Source: JAUYQR01 sp050632395 (GTDB taxonomy: Bacteria > Pseudomonadota > Alphaproteobacteria > Rhodobacterales > Rhodobacteraceae). From it: a stretch of DNA of 64,000 nucleotides. Positions within the stretch are counted from its first letter, which is position 1. Every line of letters begins with the position of its first letter. Shown one piece after another: positions 7,961-17,464 of the stretch. Below the pieces are notes generated by a model, which was not told the DNA's origin, ran no database searches, and worked only from the letters and a program-made list of their open reading frames with translations. The stretch covers positions 1,860,001 through 1,924,000 of the forward strand of contig NZ_CP192600.1 of NCBI RefSeq assembly GCF_050632395.1. Reading direction: 5' to 3'. The position numbers and the translations under genes are program-made.

Positions 7961-8467
7961 TCTTGCTCACAGCATCGCGCTATAAAAGTTATGGGAAATT
8001 GGGATTAAGTGATTTGTGGAGCGGTCTGCGCCAATCCTTCAGTTAACTCGTCAGATAACCCGCATCGGTATCGAGCACTGTTGTCGCGGAGTCGTCACGA
8101 ATTTGTCAGCTCCGAACTCTTTTAGGCATTGCAATTATCACGCTTTCAATCGCGTCTGGTCATACTTGCTCTGACCATCGCATCTTTAAATTTCGACTGC
8201 ATAAAACCACCTCATTATCCAGTATGGTTCCTTCGCTGTGCTCGTGGATGTTCTGATTGTGACTGGAACTTTCGGTTCGTCCCGTACCCTGTTACTGCTT
8301 AGGTGGCGATCTCAACTAAAAGGCTTTTTACGCCAAAAAAAGATTGACATTTTGGCCTGCTTTGATTATCGCGTGTCGGATGTCACGCAGTAATTGTATA
8401 CTCAACGATTGACCTGTACAAGCGCGGCGGAGCCTTTCGAAAGCCTGTACTCCCAAGGAACAAATTA
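7961..8467. other. intergenic leader of the exopolysaccharide island
   Basis: About 500 bp without a convincing gene. It is visibly more AT-rich than the surroundings, with short stops in all frames. It separates IS debris from the first glycosyltransferase gene of the polysaccharide island and holds a candidate promoter (8344-8372). Such long leaders before capsule or EPS operons often carry regulatory sites, but I identify none with confidence. Confidence 0.5.
8344..8372 (+). promoter_or_regulatory. candidate sigma-70 promoter for the polysaccharide genes
   Basis: A perfect -35 hexamer TTGACA (8344-8349) is followed after 17 bp by a weak -10 (TATCGC, 8367-8372; GATTAT just before it is an alternative). 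It points toward the glycosyltransferase gene at 8468, whose own ribosome-binding site AAGGA is at 8455-8459. Confidence 0.4.
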
Positions 8468-9706
8468 ATGAGCGAGCAGCCCTTAAAAAAATTGTTATAC
8501 GTTGTTTCGCGCTTTCCTTCGTTGACAACCACTTTTACGGCCTATGAAATGTCGACCATTCAAGAGGCTGGCGTTGACGTTCACGTCGCGACGGTCTGGT
8601 CCTCCGAAGAGGGCGAGCCACAGACAGTGGAAAAACAGTTTGTTGACAAGATCTGCGATCTGCGCCTGGGCAACCCGGCACTCTGGCTGCGCTCTGTTCA
8701 GCAGATCTTGATCAAACCGCAGATCCTTATCCTTATCTTTCAGCTTCTCGTCGGGCATTTGATTTCTGTCTACGCCATGCTCAAGCTGCTGGTGAGCTTG
8801 CCCAAAGGTCTTTACTTGGGTTATTGGGTCAAAAAGCATGGCTTCCAGCATATTCACGCTCACTTTCTGTCGTCTCCTGCGACAGTTGCTCTGATCGCCT
8901 CGCGGATCAGCGGTGTTCCCTACACCGTCACGATCCATGCCTTCGACATTTTTGCGACGACGCCCTATGAGCGAAATGCGTCCATTCCTTTGAAATGCGA
9001 TAAAGCCGCCGCCTGCATTGTGATTTCAAAATTCAATCTCGAATATATGCGTAGGACATGGCCCGATATAAGAGGTCGATTCGAACTCATTTATAATGGG
9101 ATTGATGTTGACTTGTTCACCAATAAAACAGAACGCGTCACTGATCCAAATGTGTTCCACATCCTCTCGAATGGGCGATTGGTCTACACCAAGGGCCACA
9201 CCTTCCTGCTCGAGGCGGTTGCGAAACTGCGCAAGAAAAATCGAAATGTAAAGTTGCAAATCATAGGGGGGGGGCCTCTTGAGAGCGAACTTCATGAGCT
9301 CGCAGATCGGTTGGAGATCAAGGAGCATGTAACCTTCACAGGCAAGATGCTTCAGGAAGAGATTATTCAGCGTTACCGAGCGAGTGATTTGTTTGTTCTG
9401 GCCTGTGCGATTTCGCCTGATGGAGATATGGACGGATTGCCCGTTGTTCTGGTCGAGGCGCTGGCCATGGAGATCCCAACTGTCTCCACACAAGTATCGG
9501 GTGTGCCTGAGATCGTTCAGGACAAAGTGACAGGTCTGTGCGTTCCGCCTCACGATAGTCAGGCGCTGGCTGATGCGATTGCCTACATGATGGATCATCC
9601 CGGCGAAGCCAGCAAGATGGCCAGAGCAGGTCGTCAGGTTGTAGCGAAGCAGTTCAATCGCCATGAGAGCGCACGCATGCTGCTGCAATTGTGGCAGACA
9701 CTCTAG
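8468..9706 (+). CDS. family 4 glycosyltransferase (WcaL-like)
   Basis: A 412-residue GT4 enzyme with two Rossmann-like halves. The N-terminal acceptor half contains FPSLTTTFTAYEMSTIQEAG and the HIHAHFLSSPATVA block seen in colanic-acid WcaL-type enzymes. The C-terminal donor half contains NGRLVYTKGHTFLLEAVAKL, IIGGGPLESELH and the GLPVVLVEALAMEIPTVST motif equivalent to EX7E. A hydrophobic stretch near residues 84-118 may be membrane-associated. A good ribosome-binding site (AAGGA) supports the ATG at 8468. It is followed by asnB 107 bp downstream. Donor and acceptor sugars are unknown. Confidence 0.85.
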   Translation: MSEQPLKKLLYVVSRFPSLTTTFTAYEMSTIQEAGVDVHVATVWSSEEGEPQTVEKQFVDKICDLRLGNPALWLRSVQQILIKPQILILIFQLLVGHLISVYAMLKLLVSLPKGLYLGYWVKKHGFQHIHAHFLSSPATVALIASRISGVPYTVTIHAFDIFATTPYERNASIPLKCDKAAACIVISKFNLEYMRRTWPDIRGRFELIYNGIDVDLFTNKTERVTDPNVFHILSNGRLVYTKGHTFLLEAVAKLRKKNRNVKLQIIGGGPLESELHELADRLEIKEHVTFTGKMLQEEIIQRYRASDLFVLACAISPDGDMDGLPVVLVEALAMEIPTVSTQVSGVPEIVQDKVTGLCVPPHDSQALADAIAYMMDHPGEASKMARAGRQVVAKQFNRHESARMLLQLWQTL

Positions 9707-9813
9707 TTTTTCTGGGCAATATGGCATGGGTTTGCCCGCCGACGCCCGCTCACTCTGTACGAACATGATCACCGAGTATAAATTATCCATATCCTGCGTT
9801 AGAAAGGTCACTT

Positions 9814-11694
9814 ATGTGCGGAATCACCGGTATCTATTCAACACGGGGGGCAGTCTCGCCCGGTCTGATCTCGGCCATGACCGATGCAATAATTCATCGT
9901 GGCCCTGATGATGGTGGGTTCTTCTGTGACGGTCCGATCGCCATTGGCAATCGCCGTCTCGCGATCATTGATCTGTCACCGGGGGGGCATCAGCCGATGG
10001 CCTTTACCGAAGGCGACATGTGGATGGTCTATAACGGCGAAGTCTATAACTTCATCGAACTCCGCGCTGAACTTAGAGCCAAGGGTTATCAATTCAATAC
10101 GCAGTCCGATACGGAAGTTGTCCTCAAAGCCTTCCATGCGTGGGGCACAGATGCCTTCACCCGCCTGCGCGGGATGTATGCCGTCGCGATTTGGGACAAA
10201 AGGACTCAAACTCTGACGCTGGCCCGCGATCCATTCGGGATCAAGCCGCTCTATATTGCCCAGTGTGGCGATGATATTGTCTTCGGCTCAGAACTCAAAT
10301 CGCTGCGTCTTCATCCTGAGTTTCCCAAAGAACTCAATGCCAGCGCGCTCTCTTTCTATCTTTCTCACATGTATGTACCGGAACCGCACTCGATTTATGC
10401 CAAGGTCGAACGTCTCCCCCAAGGTCATTGGATGAAGCTTGGCCCGAATGGACGTACAACTGGAAAATTCTACAATCCTGAGCCGCCCGCTGCGGCCAGC
10501 AAGCGTAGCTATGGCGAAACGGTCGAAGAATTGGTCCATGTAATGGAAGAATCCGTCAAAGCCCATCTTGTGGCCGATGTTCCGGTGGGTGTGTTTCTGA
10601 GCGGTGGCGTCGATTCCAGCATCGTTGTGGCGATGATGCGTCGTGCTGGCGTAGACAATATCAAGACCTTCACAATCGGATTTGAAGGCGCTTTTGCGTC
10701 TTATGATGAACGCCAGTACGCCAATATAATCGCCAAGCATTTCCAGACTGATCACCAGGAAATCGTCGTTCAACCCAGTATCGTCAGTTTGCTGGAAGAT
10801 CGTCTAATCCAGAAATTCGATGAGCCCTTCGCAAATCCAGCGGCCTTGATCGCAGATGTGCTTTCGGAATTTACACGCAGTAAAGTTACTGTAGCTCTGA
10901 GTGGCGTGGGGGCTGATGAGTTCTTTGCAGGGTACCCGCGTTATCAGGGTATGCTGATCATGGATCAATTCAGGCGCGTGCCTGGCTGGATGATAGAAGC
11001 CGCGCAAAAAGCTCTCTCCGCAATGCCCAAAAGCCCAGACCGCCGCAACTGGATTGAGCGTGCGCGGCGTCTCTTTAATGCCACCAATGTCCCTGCCTCC
11101 AGCCGATATGAAGCGCTGACACGATTTACAGGCGATCTACAAGTCAACTCTTTGATGAACCCTGACATCGCGCAGAGGGTTGACGGCACTTCCGTGCTGC
11201 CTGGGATAACGACCTCTGATGGCCATCTACTAGAACAGCTTTTGCAGCTTGATCGCGAGACATATTTGCCCGGGGATCTGCTGACCTATACAGATCGTGC
11301 CAGCATGACACACTCGCTAGAAGTTCGGACACCCTTTTGCGATATCGTGGTTGATAAATTTGCTCGCACTGTGCCTGCAAACTATAAAATTCGCCGCAAC
11401 GAACTGAAATTCATTCTCAAGGATGGATTCAAAACTATCGTGCCGCCGGAGGTCATGTTTCGCCCCAAGAAGGGTTTCAGCGTGCCGATCGGGGAGTGGT
11501 TGCTGGGTCCGTTGAAGCCCATGCTGCATGATCTGCTTTCCATAGAGAACCTGAACAAGCAGTATTATATCGAGCCGAAACGCGCCAGAGAGATCCTGAC
11601 AGCCTTTGAAGCAGGCGAGCATCAATACGCATTTTTGCTCTGGGCGATCCTCATTTTCCTCCTTTGGGACTCACGAATAAATAGTATCTCGTAA
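9814..11694 (+). CDS. asnB: glutamine-hydrolysing asparagine synthase-like amidotransferase
   Basis: A 626-residue AsnB-type enzyme. The N-terminal class II glutaminase domain begins MCGITGIYS, so Cys2 is the nucleophile after Met removal, with RGPDDGG, GNRRLAIIDLS and YNGEVYNF all present. The C-terminal synthase domain has the ATP pyrophosphatase loop SGGVDSS at about residues 263-269 and LSGVGADEFFAGYPRY further on. AAAGG upstream of 9814 is a fair ribosome-binding site. In polysaccharide loci such enzymes often amidate uronic acids or amino acids on the glycan rather than make free asparagine; that role is inferred from the neighbouring glycosyltransferase. Confidence 0.9.
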   Translation: MCGITGIYSTRGAVSPGLISAMTDAIIHRGPDDGGFFCDGPIAIGNRRLAIIDLSPGGHQPMAFTEGDMWMVYNGEVYNFIELRAELRAKGYQFNTQSDTEVVLKAFHAWGTDAFTRLRGMYAVAIWDKRTQTLTLARDPFGIKPLYIAQCGDDIVFGSELKSLRLHPEFPKELNASALSFYLSHMYVPEPHSIYAKVERLPQGHWMKLGPNGRTTGKFYNPEPPAAASKRSYGETVEELVHVMEESVKAHLVADVPVGVFLSGGVDSSIVVAMMRRAGVDNIKTFTIGFEGAFASYDERQYANIIAKHFQTDHQEIVVQPSIVSLLEDRLIQKFDEPFANPAALIADVLSEFTRSKVTVALSGVGADEFFAGYPRYQGMLIMDQFRRVPGWMIEAAQKALSAMPKSPDRRNWIERARRLFNATNVPASSRYEALTRFTGDLQVNSLMNPDIAQRVDGTSVLPGITTSDGHLLEQLLQLDRETYLPGDLLTYTDRASMTHSLEVRTPFCDIVVDKFARTVPANYKIRRNELKFILKDGFKTIVPPEVMFRPKKGFSVPIGEWLLGPLKPMLHDLLSIENLNKQYYIEPKRAREILTAFEAGEHQYAFLLWAILIFLLWDSRINSIS

Positions 11695-11697
11695 TAC

Positions 11698-12072
11698 TTA
11701 GCTGCGGGCGAGGCACCGATAGCGGGTGTTCACATGGCCGAACTGTCGCCTGACCGCCTGAAACGTGTGCTCAACGCGTGCCCGAACCATGGGAATAATG
11801 CGGTTGGACAGTGCGTTGAGTGGATGCAGGTTGCCGCACTTCAGTGCCTTGCGTATGACGCCCAAGCCCTTGCCCACCCCTTGGAGCGCTTCTTCACGTT
11901 CGGTGCTAGGCGCCTCCCCGCCGTTGGCGTCGACGCCGATGTGCGCTTTTATGTCGAAGAACCAGTCGTTGCCCAGCGCAGGGTGATGGCTTTGTCGGCC
12001 AAGATACGCATTGGCGTCAGCGAAGATCGCTTGCGTCAGCCCGTGCCGTTTCCGCGGCGTCTGCTTCTTCAT
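11698..12072 (-). pseudogene. IS5-family transposase remnant
   Basis: The 124-codon frame combines recognisable pieces of an IS5-group transposase: GNDWFFDIKAHIGVDANGGE from the central domain and RARVEHTFQAVRRQFGHVNT followed by RYRCLARS from the C-terminal catalytic region. Between them lies sequence unlike the family, and the N-terminal half and the DDE core between the pieces are missing, so an internal deletion has occurred. It is wedged between asnB and a GT2 gene and cannot be active. Confidence 0.7.
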
Positions 12073-12184
12073 CGCGTCTCAATGATTGGGAATGGCGGGC
12101 GGTATCGGCATTGGCAGGGTTCCTTGCGGTGATGCCAAAGCCAACCGGAACAAGCAGGAACATGGAAGTTTTTTTGAAAGTTGC

Positions 12185-13207
12185 TTAGGCAGGCTTCTTT
12201 GCTTGGTTCCATCGATTGGCAAACCGGACGAGTCCTACGGCAAAGCCCGACCCATAGCTGAAATGCAGAATAGCGAACACCAGTGGAAGAATGAAGATAT
12301 AGGAGGGTTGGCTGCGCAAGGCGGTAATCGCTGACGCGGCCAGATTGGCTACGATGTACACCCCAGCAAGCCCTGCAAACAGAAACCAAGTCGATGGAAA
12401 CAGGATCGCGAGAATCGCTGTGACAAGCAATCCCGCAACCAGCAGCACCGGTGCAAATTGGCGCGGCTGCATCTGACGCGTATGCTTCTGCATGACACGG
12501 ACTTTATAGACGCCGTATTGATAATACTGCCGCCAGAGCGCTCTTGGTGAGCTGCGGGGATAGTATTCTGACTTGATGCGCGGGCTAAGCAGGATTTTTC
12601 CCTTATTAGCACGCAGACGATAGTTGAACTCGTCATCCTGATTGCGCACGAACTCTTCGTCAAAGCCGCCGATCTCATTGAAGACTTTGCTGCGCCACGC
12701 CCCCATATACACCGTATCAACCCATTCTTCGTCTTCCGAATAGTGGAAGCGCGCTCCCCCCACGCCGAACGGTGTACTGGTAGCCAGCGCCACAGCCTTT
12801 CCAAATGTGGTGTGGCTGATGGCGTTCATGCGTCCGCCCGCGTTATCTGCCCCGGTTCTTTCCAGAGCAGACACGCATTCGCTCACATAATCGGGAGCGA
12901 TGATCGTGTGTCCATCGACGCGGACGACAATCTCGCCATTTCGCTGTTTCAAAGCCAGATTGAAGCCCGTCGGCACGATACGTCCCGGGTTGTCAATGAT
13001 TTTGAGTGACACATCGGAATGCCTGGTCGCCAGGTCCTGAATCACGGCACGAGTGGAGTCGGTAGACATCCCATCTGAGATCAGGACTTCCATCCGTGAG
13101 TGAGGATAGTCTTGGGTCAGAATGGCTCCCAGGCTGCGTGCAATGAAATCCCCCTCATTGCGGATTGGCATAATGATGGTCACAAAGGGAGAGGTATTCG
13201 TACCCAA
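12185..13207 (-). CDS. family 2 glycosyltransferase, ExoA-like, membrane-bound
   Basis: A 340-residue GT2 enzyme resembling ExoA of succinoglycan synthesis. The catalytic domain begins VTIIMPIRNEGDFIARSLGA and carries LISDGMSTDSTRAVI (nucleotide binding), VRVDGHT (metal-binding DxD-like) and EFVRNQDDEFNYRLR (catalytic base region). The C-terminal about 90 residues form three hydrophobic segments (FAPVLLVAGLLVTAILAILF and two more) and end HFSYGSGFAVGLVRFANRW, the ExoA-type tail. It should elongate a lipid-linked glycan at the cytoplasmic membrane. Directly upstream on the same strand lies a broken DegT aminotransferase gene, probably its former operon partner. Confidence 0.85.
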   Translation of the reverse strand: MGTNTSPFVTIIMPIRNEGDFIARSLGAILTQDYPHSRMEVLISDGMSTDSTRAVIQDLATRHSDVSLKIIDNPGRIVPTGFNLALKQRNGEIVVRVDGHTIIAPDYVSECVSALERTGADNAGGRMNAISHTTFGKAVALATSTPFGVGGARFHYSEDEEWVDTVYMGAWRSKVFNEIGGFDEEFVRNQDDEFNYRLRANKGKILLSPRIKSEYYPRSSPRALWRQYYQYGVYKVRVMQKHTRQMQPRQFAPVLLVAGLLVTAILAILFPSTWFLFAGLAGVYIVANLAASAITALRSQPSYIFILPLVFAILHFSYGSGFAVGLVRFANRWNQAKKPA

Positions 13208-13222
13208 CGATTTGGCTCCTCG

Positions 13223-13725
13223 CTATGCTGCAATAAAGGCTAGGATCGGGCTGTTGCTGCTGACAATATCGCCGACAGCCGCAATCAATTCATTCACAAT
13301 ATTTTCTGTCATCATGTTATTCATTGGCAATGAAATCATGCGTAGATACGAATGCCAGGCCACTGGGATTGATGCAGGCGCCCAATCATATCTGTCTCTG
13401 TAGGGGGGAAGCTGATAAAGCGGAATGAAATGATCGCTCGCGCCGATGGCGCAATTTGCAAGTTTTTCGATGAATTCCCCACGATCATTACTCAGTTGTT
13501 CCAGATCCAAACGCAGTACCTACAGTTACAACGCATGCTGCGCGTTGTGCCGGGCAATCGGCACCTTTAATTCCGGGACTGCAGAGAAGGCGTTAGCGTA
13601 GATAACTTAAATGTTGTAGCGACGAAGTTCAAGATTTTCAAGGCGCTTCGGCTGTACGGAGCCAATTGCGGCGCGGATATCGGTCATGTTGTATTGAAGC
13701 CAGCATCGATGATTTCCTGGAAGCA
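13223..13725 (-). pseudogene. DegT-family sugar aminotransferase, decayed C-terminal part
   Basis: On the minus strand EIIDAGFN, then one base lost, then YNMTDIRAAIGSVQPKRLEN and LELRRYN, then a stop, VLRLDLEQLSNDRGEFIEKL, and finally ASDHFIPLYQLPPYRDRYDW with RMISLPMNNMMTENIVNEL. These are consecutive C-terminal blocks of a DegT/DnrJ/EryC1/StrS aminotransferase. The stretch that should read HAW-HLY-VLRL contains two stop codons (HAL*L*VLRL). The N-terminal half with the PLP lysine is missing. It lies 16 bp upstream of the ExoA-like gene. Confidence 0.82.
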
Positions 13726-15496
13726 CCTGCCTGCTGAAGCTTTTTTTGTTCCTGCGGGGAGCGGTCAAGTGTCGGGCTGCGGGCGAGGCGCAGGGGGACC
13801 GCTGGCCCTGAGAAGGCCGCGACCCAGCGCCCGGTCGGACGCGCGAGCACTGATGTCCTGACAGTTCGTGGTGTCCCGGCACTGGCCCTGTTTGATCATC
13901 ATCACTCGCTTCTGTTCTTACATTCGGAGTGGCAGCCGATGGCTGCCGCTGATGGGGCCGAACTGTCGTATTACCACTGGCAACTGTGATTAACCGGGTC
14001 GGTTTGCGACCCAGAAGTGGCCGCGCGCAGGCAACCGTTTGGTGTCGGTGCTTTCGGCTCATCGGGCCATGGAGGTGTCGCCGCCAGCAAGCAAGCGTCG
14101 CTGGTAACCGTTTCCCATCTTCGAGATCAGATCAGGCAGTCCTTGCCCACGTATGAGGGTTGCTGTGGTTCAATGTATGGGAACGCTGCAAACTGCCGTC
14201 TGGACCTGAAGACAGGCGGCTGGATCGCTGGCGGCGAGCGCTGTGGCGGTGATGATGCGTGCGCCGAGAATCTTCTCAAGCCGTCGGCTCGCAGGGTTAA
14301 TTGTCCCGGGTTGCCACCAACGCCGACAATGTTCGTAAAGTGAAAGTGATTGTGGTTGTAGTGGGGCTACTCATGCTGTTGATGTTGTTTTATGAAAATT
14401 ACTTATGACGCCAGCGAAGGACGCTGATGCGTTCGAACACTTCGGCCAGAGGGGACGGGTCCATCAACGCGCGGGAAAGGCAGTTGATCTGCGAACCTTC
14501 ATGACGGCGACCTACCGCCACCACACTCGCACCTTCGCTCGCCAGACTCCTTTTGGGCAGCCGTAAGCCTGCTGGAGATGGGCCGCGCAGACTTCACTGA
14601 CCCATTGCGATCAAAAGGCGGGGAAACTGCCATCGGTGCCATGGATCGCACCGGTACGGTTCGACGATTTTCGCGACAGTAGGAACGGCATCTTTGCGAC
14701 TTGGTCGGCTGCGGTTGACCCGCGCTTTGGCAGCTGCGACGGTTCGATCAGGTTCCTGATCTTCTCGAGCCTTTCGACGATGCACTTCGGGTCGGCCCAC
14801 CGCTCCCCAGCCAGACATGGGATACTGTCGTGGCCGCTCGGAGGATCAATTCGCTCGTTTGGCGGCCCCGATCCAGCGACGGTCGAATGTTCCGATTTGT
14901 CACGCCCGACGGCGATTTTTCACAATTTCTTGCAACATGGGAGTCAGCAAGGCTTGTCTACGGCAGTGACCCTCCGATCCGATCGTCTTTCAAGCCTGCC
15001 GAGCAAACCCCGCATCGCGGATGCTCCACTGGCGGCAGCGTGGCTTGGCCATGTCTACGCCGGAACAGATTATGTCGGTAGCTGGATGAGGTTCAAGTAC
15101 CGAACAACTGAGGACGCAACGAACGTGCGTGGGGTCGATCTCAAAGGCGGTGTTTTGGGATGCATCGGCATCACGTCAACGGAGCGTAAAGCAACGCACT
15201 GGCTCGTCCCCTGTGTGGAACGCTGGCGTCTGGTACTTCGCCGACGTAAGCGGGCGACGGTGCGGTTCGGCCGGGCGCTACCGCAACTTATGTGCGCCTC
15301 ATCCGGCAGCGTAGAGTGTCAATCCCCAAGACCTGACCGGCACATCCCCCCCCATCGACACAATCGCCAACTATGCACCAGACTGTTTCGACAGCGCGGC
15401 TGGAGGCGGCAGAAACCATTTGACACGAACCCACCAGAGCTTACCCTAGTTTCATTGCAAGGCGAATCATAGCTGGTAGTTCCCTAAAGGTGTAGA
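13726..15496. other. gene-poor stretch with no recognisable intact gene
   Basis: About 1.8 kb between the broken aminotransferase gene and the FlaA1-like gene. Long frames exist on the plus strand (for example 14636-15472), but their predicted residues are rich in Arg, Ser, Pro and Trp, without domain-like hydrophobic patterning, and I recognise no family. Short stretches such as FRFVTPDGDFSQFLATWESA (plus strand, near 14890-14950) look protein-like but are not continuous. It is best read as decayed DNA left by earlier insertions and deletions. Confidence 0.5.
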
Positions 15497-17464
15497 ATGT
15501 TTCTGCGTTGGTTTGTACAACTATGCCGTGAATTCAAGGCGATGGGTCTGAAAAGGACCGGTGGATTTCTTGCAACAGTATTAGCGATCGACGCAATCAT
15601 AGCTTTTTGCGTCACTGTAATATTTCTAAGCCTTATTGATAACTCCTATTTGGGTGACACGAATAAGTTTATTGCCGGATTGGTTTTTGCCGGCTTTTCC
15701 GTTGTATTGCTGCTTTATTTTCAGACGCAGAAATTCATCTGGCGATTTGTGTCCTTGCACGAGATCGCTCCTTTCACCTCGGCTGCGGCTCTGGCGGTCG
15801 GGTCGGGTTGCCTTTTTCTTTCGGCGACTGGACAAATTCCTGAAAGTGTGATGGCGTCGGGTTCCGGCGCGGTCGAATTCGTACTTCACGGGGTTTTCCA
15901 TACATTTTTGCTATCCGCATCGTGGTTGAGCGCAAGGGTGGCTTGGCGCTCTTTGCAGGATCTTGTGGACAACGAGCGCGAACGAACTGCGCAATTCAGA
16001 CCAGTCCTCCTTGTTTCGGCAGGTGTCGAATGCGTCCATCTTTTGCGGGGACTTGAGGGATCAAGCAACCCCATTCACCCCGTTGGCATCCTTGATTTCA
16101 GCCCGCATCAGACCGGACGCGAGATCCGGGGGGTGCCAATTCTTGGCAGCCCTGCTGAGTTGGGCAAGATTGTCGCTGCGTTGACCGCGAGAGGAATGCG
16201 GCCGGAAGAGGTGGTTCTGACCTCGCCGCTGACTGAAGAGCAGACGCTGGAAGTGATCGAGCGGTCTGTTGCGCTGAAACTGAAGGTGTCAAAGCTGCCG
16301 TCGCCGGGCGAGGCGAGGGAATTGATTGGACGTGGACTTTCGCCGGCCGAGCCGATCACGTTGCGGTCGATCGTTGGCCGCGAACAGTATGAATTTGACC
16401 GCACGCCGATCTCCACTCTGGTGGCTGGCAAGAGAATTCTGGTCACTGGGGCAGGGGGAAGCATCGGCAGCCAGTTGGTCGAGTTGATCGCGAGCTTCGG
16501 TCCCGCACAGATCTGTCTGGTCGACAATGGCGAGTTCAACTTGTGGAAGGTGGAGCAGCGCCTGAAGTCGACGTTTGCCGACCTGAAGGTGCTCCCCCGG
16601 CTGACCGATGTGCGCGACGCCAATCGGCTGCGTCAGGTCTTTGCGGAGGCGCGACCACACCTTGTGTTTCATTCGGCCGCGCTGAAGCATGTACCGATGG
16701 TGGAAACCAACCAAGCTGAAGGGGTTCTGACGAACATCCTTGGCACGAAGAATGTCGCGGATGCCGCTTTGGAGGCGGGCGTTCTTGCTATGGTTCAAGT
16801 CTCAACCGACAAGGCCGTCATGCCGACGAGCGTGATGGGGGTGACGAAACGGGTTGCGGAAATCTATTGTCAGGCGCTGGATGTGGGGCAGTCCGGGCCG
16901 CGGTTCATGACCGTGCGCTTCGGCAATGTCCTTGGATCGTCGGGTTCTGTGGTGCCGATCTTCGAAAAGCAGATCCAGGACGGCGGGCCGGTGACGGTCA
17001 CGCATCCGCTGATGGAACGCTATTTCATGACAATCGCGGAGGCTTGCGAGCTTATCCTGCATTCTGCGGCGCATGGTGCAAGTGACAGCAATGCACGCGG
17101 CGTCATCAACGTGCTGGACATGGGCAATCCGGTGAGGATTGTTGATGTGGCGCGACGGATGATCCTGCTGCATGGGTTGATGCCCGACGAGGACATCAAG
17201 ATTCAGTTCACCGGCATCCGTCCCGGCGAGAAACTGGCAGAAGATTTGTTCAACGACACCGAGACTCGTCTGGAAAGTTCGGTTGTTGGAGTTCATACAG
17301 CTTTGTCAGAGAGCGTGCCGCTGGCAACGATCAAGGCGGCAATCGCGACGCTGGTCGAGCTCGCCGCATCGGGCAATAACGGGGAAATCATGAAGACTTT
17401 GGCGGCCTTGGTGCCGGGTTATAAGGCGCCACCGCTTTCGGGCAACAGTTCGGAGGCAGCATGA
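15497..17464 (+). CDS. FlaA1/CapD/WbpM-like membrane nucleotide-sugar 4,6-dehydratase
   Basis: A 655-residue polysaccharide biosynthesis protein. The first about 160 residues hold four hydrophobic segments, followed by a CoA_binding_3-like Rossmann region (PVLLVSAGVECVHLLRG). The C-terminal catalytic SDR domain begins ILVTGAGGSIGSQLVELIA (NAD-binding loop near residue 317), with HSAALKHVPMVE and STDKAVMPTSVMGVTKRVAE near 437, where Met replaces the usual catalytic Tyr, as in the membrane-bound PglF/WbpM group. It most likely converts UDP-GlcNAc to the 4-keto-6-deoxy sugar. It overlaps the aminotransferase gene by 4 bp, which supports a coupled pathway. Confidence 0.9.
   Translation: MFLRWFVQLCREFKAMGLKRTGGFLATVLAIDAIIAFCVTVIFLSLIDNSYLGDTNKFIAGLVFAGFSVVLLLYFQTQKFIWRFVSLHEIAPFTSAAALAVGSGCLFLSATGQIPESVMASGSGAVEFVLHGVFHTFLLSASWLSARVAWRSLQDLVDNERERTAQFRPVLLVSAGVECVHLLRGLEGSSNPIHPVGILDFSPHQTGREIRGVPILGSPAELGKIVAALTARGMRPEEVVLTSPLTEEQTLEVIERSVALKLKVSKLPSPGEARELIGRGLSPAEPITLRSIVGREQYEFDRTPISTLVAGKRILVTGAGGSIGSQLVELIASFGPAQICLVDNGEFNLWKVEQRLKSTFADLKVLPRLTDVRDANRLRQVFAEARPHLVFHSAALKHVPMVETNQAEGVLTNILGTKNVADAALEAGVLAMVQVSTDKAVMPTSVMGVTKRVAEIYCQALDVGQSGPRFMTVRFGNVLGSSGSVVPIFEKQIQDGGPVTVTHPLMERYFMTIAEACELILHSAAHGASDSNARGVINVLDMGNPVRIVDVARRMILLHGLMPDEDIKIQFTGIRPGEKLAEDLFNDTETRLESSVVGVHTALSESVPLATIKAAIATLVELAASGNNGEIMKTLAALVPGYKAPPLSGNSSEAA

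Noticed and set aside
14636..15472. Plus-strand open frame of about 278 codons in the gene-poor stretch
   Set aside because: Rich in Arg, Ser and Pro with no recognisable domain, start context or conserved neighbour; listed only as part of the gap.
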